Below the pieces are notes generated by a model. The model saw only the letters and a program-made list of their open reading frames with translations, was not told the origin of the DNA and searched no databases. A stretch of 52,243 bases of DNA, taken from positions 1-52,243 of the forward strand of contig CAIYMN010000393.1 of the NCBI GenBank assembly GCA_903927295.1. The letters are read 5' to 3'. Shown here in pieces: positions 47,995 through 52,243 of the stretch. The first letter of the stretch is position 1; each line of letters begins with the position of its first letter. The DNA comes from an uncultured beta proteobacterium. GTDB taxonomy: Bacteria > Pseudomonadota > Gammaproteobacteria > Burkholderiales > Burkholderiaceae_C. Made by a program: the position numbers and the translations under genes.

Positions 47995-50900
47995 TCAATG
48001 AAACTCCCGGCTCTGTGTGCTCAGACCGCCCAGCAAGGGCGTCAGATCCCGCAGACGCGAGGCAATCAGATGGCAGACAGCGCCACCACTTTCGACGTCG
48101 CGCTGCCAGACTCCGTAGACCGCCAGCAGACGTGACCTGAGCAGTTCGCTGCGCTGCTTTTCCTTCAGCGCCTGCCAGACAATCACATTGACGCTACCCG
48201 TTTCGTCCTCCAGTGTCACAAAGGTCACACCCTTGGCGGTCTGCGGTTGCTGGCGCATGACCACCAGGCCGCAAGCAGCGACGCGCCGCCCGTCCGGCAA
48301 GGCATGCAAGCGGGACGCTGTCAGCAACTTCTGCTGCGACAAGCGCGGGCGCAGCAGGGCCAGGGGGTGACTGCGCAAAGTCAGCCCCAGCGCAGCATAA
48401 TCAAAGAACACCTCTTCGCCCTCGCTGGCAGCGGGCAATTCCAAAGCCGCTTCTACTACGGGCACCGAGCGCAGCAGGCCTGGCGCCGGTTTGAGCGCAG
48501 CGGCCTGCCAGACCTGTTGACGCCGGTGACCTGACAGGCTCAACAGTGCATCAGCGCTGGCCAGTGCCTTGAGATCAGCCTGATCAAGTTCAGCGCGCAA
48601 GGCCATGTCTTCGGCGCTGCTGAAAGGACTGTTGCTGCGCGCCGCCACAATGCGCTGCGCCGCAGCTTCGGCCAGACCGCTGACCATGCGCAAGCCCAGG
48701 CGAACAGCGGGTAGGGAATGGCTGTCATCCTGGACTTTCAAGTTGTCATTGCGGACCTGCGAATTGTCATCCCGGACTTGATCCGGGATCCATGGATTGC
48801 GGATCAAGTCCGCAATGACAACTTCGGGGTCCCTGCGAAAAGAATTGGAGCCTGACCCCAATTTCTGCAATTCCTCCAATTCCTGTATGACAACTTCGGG
48901 GGGCCCTGCAGCTTGTTGCTCCAATGTGCAGTCCCAGTCGCTGTAGGTAACATCGACAGCGCGCACCTGCACACCATGTCGAATCGCATCCTGCACCAAC
49001 TGTGAGGGGCTGTAAAAACCCATGGGCTGGCTGTTGAGCATGGCCACCAGATAGCAGGCGGGATGGTGGTGTTTGAGCCAGCAACTCACATAAACCAGCA
49101 AGGCAAAACTGGCGGCATGGCTCTCCGGAAAGCCGTATTCACCAAAACCCTCGATCTGTTTGAACAGGGTGTCGGCAAACTCCTGCGTGTAGCCGCGTGC
49201 CAGCATGCCGCTGACCATGCGCTCATAGAACTTGTGCACTCCACCCTTGCGCTTCCAGGCGGCCATGGAGCGGCGCAGACTGTCAGACTCACCAGCGCTG
49301 AAGCCCGCCGCCAGCATGGCAATCCTCATCACCTGCTCCTGAAAAATCGGCACTCCGAGCGTGCGTTTAAGGGCTTCTTTGAGGGCCGCACTGGGGTACA
49401 CAACCTGATCCGGATGCTCGCGTGCCTTCAGATAGGGATGCACCATGCCGCCCTGGATCGGGCCCGGGCGCACGATCGCAACTTCGATCACCAGATCATA
49501 GAAACACTTCGGCCGCAGGCGCGGCAGCATGCTCATCTGGGCCCGGCTCTCGATCTGGAACACGCCTACTGTGTCGGCCTTGCAGATCATCTCGTAGGTG
49601 GGGCCATCATCGTCCGGGATGTCCTGCATCGAAAACGGCTTGCCACGGCGGCGGCTGATCAAGTCCAGACAGCGCCGGATGGCGCTGAGCATGCCCAGTG
49701 CCAGCACATCAACCTTGAGCCAGCCCATGGCGTCCAGATCGTCCTTCTCCCACTGAATGATGGAACGCTCGGGCATGGCGGCGTTCTCCACCGGCACCAG
49801 ACGCGTCAGCTTGTCATGCGTCAGCACAAAACCGCCCACATGCTGGCTCAGGTGGCGCGGGAAACGCTGCAACCGGGTGGCCAGACTGAGCCAGAGCTGT
49901 AACTGGAGCGGCTCTGGCGCTGTGAACGCGGACCCCAGATGTTCCAGCGCCGACTGCAAACGCCCGGCCAGCACTTCGCGGCTGTACATGCCCGGATGCT
50001 CCTTCGCCAGCGCCGTGATCAATGCCTCGTCAATGCCCAGCGCTCGCCCGACATCCCGCAGCGCACTGCGCGGACGGTAGCTGACCACCACCGCCGTCAA
50101 AGCGGCGCGCTCCCGGCCGTACTTGGCGTAGATGTACTGGATCACTTCTTCACGCCGCTCGTGTTCAAAATCCACATCAATGTCAGGCGGCTCACCGCGC
50201 TCGCGGCTGATGAAGCGCTCAAACAGCATATTCATGCGTGAGGGATCGACCTCGGTCACACCCAGGCAGTAACAAACCGCAGAATTGGCCGCTGAACCGC
50301 GCCCCTGGCACAGGATGTCACGGCTGCGGGCAAAAGCCACGATGTCGTGCACCGTCAAAAAATACATCTCGTAATTGAGTTCGGCGATCAGCGTCAGTTC
50401 ATGTCCGATTTGCTGGTGCACACTTTCCGGTATGCCTGAGGGGTAACGCCGTACCGCACCTTCCAGAGTGAACTGGCGCAGGGTTTGTGCCGGTGTTTGA
50501 CCGGGCAGCACGGTCTCCAGCGGGTACTGATAGCGCAACTCGTCCAGGCTGAAGCTGCAGCGCTGTGCGATCAGCAGCGTATGGGCCAGCAACTCGGGCG
50601 GATAGATCGTCGAGAGCCGCTGGCGCGAGCGCAAGTGAGCTTCAGCATTGGACTGCAATGCAAAGCCGCACTGCGCCACCGTGCAGCCCTGGCGCACCGC
50701 TGTCATCACGTCCTGCAGCGGCTTGCGCGAGCGCAAGTGCATGTGCACATTGCCACTGGCCACCAGCGGCACCCCGGTAAGGCGTGAGAGTTGCTGCAAG
50801 CGGAGCAGCAACAATGCATCGTCCAGTCCCAGTAGCAGTTCCACGCTCAGCCACAAGTTCTGTGTAAAAAGGTGCTTGGCCCGGATCACCGTGGCGCAGG

Positions 50901-51339
50901 CAGTTTCGAAACCGATAGCCGATGAAAATGCCAGTAAAACTTCGCACCCTCCGAGCATGGCCCAGTGCGAATCTGGCCATGCCATGCGGTACTGACCCTT
51001 GGGTGCAGACCGGCGCGCCAGTGTGATGAACTCGCACAGATTGCCCCAGCCCTGCAGATGCTGCGGCAAGACAATCACGCTAAAACCCGGCAGTGCAAAT
51101 TCAGCACCGGGCAGCAACTTCAAACCCAGTTTTTTCGCCTCGGTGTGAGCCCGCACCAGACCTGCCACTGAACACTCGTCAGTGATCGCCAGCGCTGCGT
51201 AACCCAGAGCAGCAGCGCGCGCCACCAGTTCTTCGGGTTGCGAGGCGCCACGCTGAAAGCTGAAGCTCGACAGGCAATGCAACTCGGCATAGGCCGGCAA
51301 AGCAGCTTCAGCCACAGGTGTCTTAAGCAAACAGGCCAT
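47995..51339 (-). CDS. dnaE2: Error-prone DNA polymerase DnaE2 with repeat-derived insertion
   Basis: A 1114-residue C-family polymerase of the ImuA-ImuB-DnaE2 mutasome, which copies across DNA lesions. The PHP domain begins YAELHCLSSFSFQRGAS, the polymerase catalytic aspartates are in EPPDIDVDFEHERREEV, and CQGRGSAANSAVCYCLG is the family nucleotide-binding region. An HhH domain starts near residue 875 and an OB domain (GVTFVTLEDETGSVNVIVW) follows. Residues of about 811-873, just before the HhH domain, are built from repeats. The ATG at 51339 lies 17 bases inside imuB; a longer start at 51384 is less likely. Confidence 0.93.
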   Translation of the reverse strand: MACLLKTPVAEAALPAYAELHCLSSFSFQRGASQPEELVARAAALGYAALAITDECSVAGLVRAHTEAKKLGLKLLPGAEFALPGFSVIVLPQHLQGWGNLCEFITLARRSAPKGQYRMAWPDSHWAMLGGCEVLLAFSSAIGFETACATVIRAKHLFTQNLWLSVELLLGLDDALLLLRLQQLSRLTGVPLVASGNVHMHLRSRKPLQDVMTAVRQGCTVAQCGFALQSNAEAHLRSRQRLSTIYPPELLAHTLLIAQRCSFSLDELRYQYPLETVLPGQTPAQTLRQFTLEGAVRRYPSGIPESVHQQIGHELTLIAELNYEMYFLTVHDIVAFARSRDILCQGRGSAANSAVCYCLGVTEVDPSRMNMLFERFISRERGEPPDIDVDFEHERREEVIQYIYAKYGRERAALTAVVVSYRPRSALRDVGRALGIDEALITALAKEHPGMYSREVLAGRLQSALEHLGSAFTAPEPLQLQLWLSLATRLQRFPRHLSQHVGGFVLTHDKLTRLVPVENAAMPERSIIQWEKDDLDAMGWLKVDVLALGMLSAIRRCLDLISRRRGKPFSMQDIPDDDGPTYEMICKADTVGVFQIESRAQMSMLPRLRPKCFYDLVIEVAIVRPGPIQGGMVHPYLKAREHPDQVVYPSAALKEALKRTLGVPIFQEQVMRIAMLAAGFSAGESDSLRRSMAAWKRKGGVHKFYERMVSGMLARGYTQEFADTLFKQIEGFGEYGFPESHAASFALLVYVSCWLKHHHPACYLVAMLNSQPMGFYSPSQLVQDAIRHGVQVRAVDVTYSDWDCTLEQQAAGPPEVVIQELEELQKLGSGSNSFRRDPEVVIADLIRNPWIPDQVRDDNSQVRNDNLKVQDDSHSLPAVRLGLRMVSGLAEAAAQRIVAARSNSPFSSAEDMALRAELDQADLKALASADALLSLSGHRRQQVWQAAALKPAPGLLRSVPVVEAALELPAASEGEEVFFDYAALGLTLRSHPLALLRPRLSQQKLLTASRLHALPDGRRVAACGLVVMRQQPQTAKGVTFVTLEDETGSVNVIVWQALKEKQRSELLRSRLLAVYGVWQRDVESGGAVCHLIASRLRDLTPLLGGLSTQSREFH
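48742..48822. repeat. Palindromic repeat cluster inside dnaE2
   Basis: A 56-base palindromic element (48765-48820) with two hairpins, CCCGGA...TCCGGG and ATTGCGGA...TCCGCAAT, is preceded by a partial extra half-copy. Outer arms at 48742-48756 and 48808-48822 form a perfect 15-base inverted repeat. Read on the gene's strand it encodes ADLIRNPWIPDQVRDDN and shorter decayed versions (QVRNDN, KVQDDS). It is related to the element in the GT39 gene. Confidence 0.8.
48815..48905. repeat. Direct repeat enclosing a RAYT-end copy inside dnaE2
   Basis: ATGACAACTTCGGGG occurs at about 48815-48829 and again 72 bases on at 48887-48901, giving the repeated peptide PEVVI. Between them at 48843-48863 is a 21-base copy of the transposase-element end (AATTGGAGCCTGACCCCAAT then T), differing at one base from 16463-16483. 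The 72-base offset is 24 codons, so the frame is kept. Confidence 0.75.
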
Positions 51340-52243
51340 GCAGGTACCAGCTTGAATCGGACTCTGCTCCGGCACGCTCGGCACTCAGGCGTTCGCGGTA
51401 AATCCAGAGCAGACCGAACTGCTCGCTGCGCGCCAGAAAATAGTCGCGCAAGGCGCAGTCAGCGCCATCCCACCAGGCCGTCTCAAGACGCTGTGGACCC
51501 GCCAGCAGGGTCAGAGGACCGGGGTAATGCGGACACTGGTCGCGCACCACCAAACGCAGTGGCTTGTCCAGCAGCCAGCTTGGATACAGCACACTTTGAT
51601 CGCTCCTGGCAAGCTTGCCCTGTCGCGTGCCCTGTGCCAGCTTGTGCCAGAGCTGCATGCGCTCAGGTCGGTGCTCGGTACACTCCTGCGCCTGCAACAC
51701 CTGAGCATTCCCCAAGCGCGCGCACAGGCGCTCCTGCATCTGCAGCAAGCTGTCGCCATCGACTTGCTCCTGTGGCAGCAAGCTGCCCGTTTCACCCCGC
51801 AGTTTTTCGGTTTCCAGAGAGCGCAAACGCAGGTACAGCACCGGTGCCGGCAAGGTGATGCGCGCCAGTTGTTCGGCCAGCAAACGCTGCAGGTGCGCCA
51901 TGTCGGCGCTCGGCTCGGCCGTGCGCAGTAGCAGTTCACCCTGACTGACCGTATCGCGCCGCTCATCCATGGTCCAACCCAGCAACAGTGCCAACACACC
52001 TGCGTGGCGCGCCTGCAACCAGAGTTGCAACTGATTGAACAGGCGGCGCGCGCCAAACAGCAACGCCGGCGCCGCCTCCACCTGTGCACCGAGTTCCAGC
52101 GTCGCGTCAAACTGTTCTGGCAACATCAGCCAGGGGTAGCTGTCGGGCGCCTGCCCGTAGGCTCGGTCCAATGCATCGAGCAGGTCCGCGTCAAAGCGAC
52201 GCACCACACCACCCCGCGGCAGGGCGCGTAACTGCCCCCAGCA
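51323..52243 (-). CDS. imuB: ImuB, Y-family polymerase-like protein, 5' end outside the window
   Basis: The C-terminal 306 codons are present and the frame is open to the right edge, so the start is outside. ImuB is a catalytically inactive Y-family polymerase homologue that binds the beta clamp and recruits DnaE2 and ImuA. The segment LRALPRGGVVRRF and RAYGQAPDSYPWLMLPEQF match the family's C-terminal half, as do QCPHYPGPLTLLAGPQRLETAWWDG in two blocks and the closing LLWIYRERL-WYLHGLFA. It overlaps dnaE2 by 17 bases. imuA and any LexA-controlled promoter would lie beyond the window. Confidence 0.92.
   Translation of the reverse strand, partial: CWGQLRALPRGGVVRRFDADLLDALDRAYGQAPDSYPWLMLPEQFDATLELGAQVEAAPALLFGARRLFNQLQLWLQARHAGVLALLLGWTMDERRDTVSQGELLLRTAEPSADMAHLQRLLAEQLARITLPAPVLYLRLRSLETEKLRGETGSLLPQEQVDGDSLLQMQERLCARLGNAQVLQAQECTEHRPERMQLWHKLAQGTRQGKLARSDQSVLYPSWLLDKPLRLVVRDQCPHYPGPLTLLAGPQRLETAWWDGADCALRDYFLARSEQFGLLWIYRERLSAERAGAESDSSWYLHGLFA

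Noticed and set aside
48742-48905. CRISPR-like array in dnaE2
   Set aside because: Repeats are palindromic, decayed and irregularly spaced, lie inside a coding frame, and no cas genes are present.

Overview
The window reads as chromosomal core sequence of a betaproteobacterium of the order Burkholderiales, most like the family Comamonadaceae (Rhodoferax/Polaromonas type). The grounds are gene order: gltB-gltD, mlaFEDACB feeding into the his genes, pilMNOPQ-aroK-aroB-dgt divergent from a class A penicillin-binding protein, cyaY/lptM-lysA, a cytochrome c4 gene divergent from engB, tandem lipid A acyltransferases divergent from metK, and imuB-dnaE2. Species cannot be fixed from this sequence alone. 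I see no rRNA, tRNA, CRISPR array, prophage or plasmid replication gene, and no stretch above 300 bases without a gene. The largest gaps are 27862-28128 (267 bases, divergent promoters) and 40485-40669 (185 bases, metK control region).

Layout. From 27861 down to 1 all genes lie on the minus strand. In transcription order they are pilM-N-O-P-Q (type IV pilus), an Ig-like lipoprotein, aroK, aroB (shikimate pathway), dgt, a methyltransferase, a RAYT-type transposase between short inverted repeats, gltB and gltD (glutamate synthase), mlaF-E-D-A-C-B (phospholipid transport across the envelope), a two-gene ABC-2 exporter, ibaG (BolA family), and hisG-D-C-B. Most junctions here are 4-base stop/start overlaps, which suggests long translationally coupled transcripts. 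From 28129 to 34716 the plus strand holds mrcA, lptM, lysA, a Bug-type binding protein and a PrpD-family gene, with cyaY opposed. Then come msrQP and a cytochrome c4 (minus), engB and an alpha/beta hydrolase (plus), two lipid A acyltransferases (minus), metK, and three surface-glycan genes GT9-GtrA-GT39 (plus). After these are a membrane protein and a sialidase-like protein (minus), an acyltransferase (plus), and the error-prone polymerase genes imuB-dnaE2 (minus).

What stands out. Short dispersed palindromic repeats have entered coding sequence at several places without breaking the frame: the C-terminus of the ABC ATPase, a loop of the GT39 membrane protein, and a linker of DnaE2, which carries two repeat families. 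One of the two families in dnaE2 is the same 21-base sequence that flanks the RAYT transposase about 32 kb away. That transposase element sits only 8 bases upstream of a well-formed sigma-54 promoter for gltB, and its other end supplies the stop codon of the upstream methyltransferase. Another palindrome overlaps the -35 box of metK. I did not find a clear new defence system or biosynthetic cluster. The repeat colonisation of genes and the gltB promoter arrangement are the best leads.
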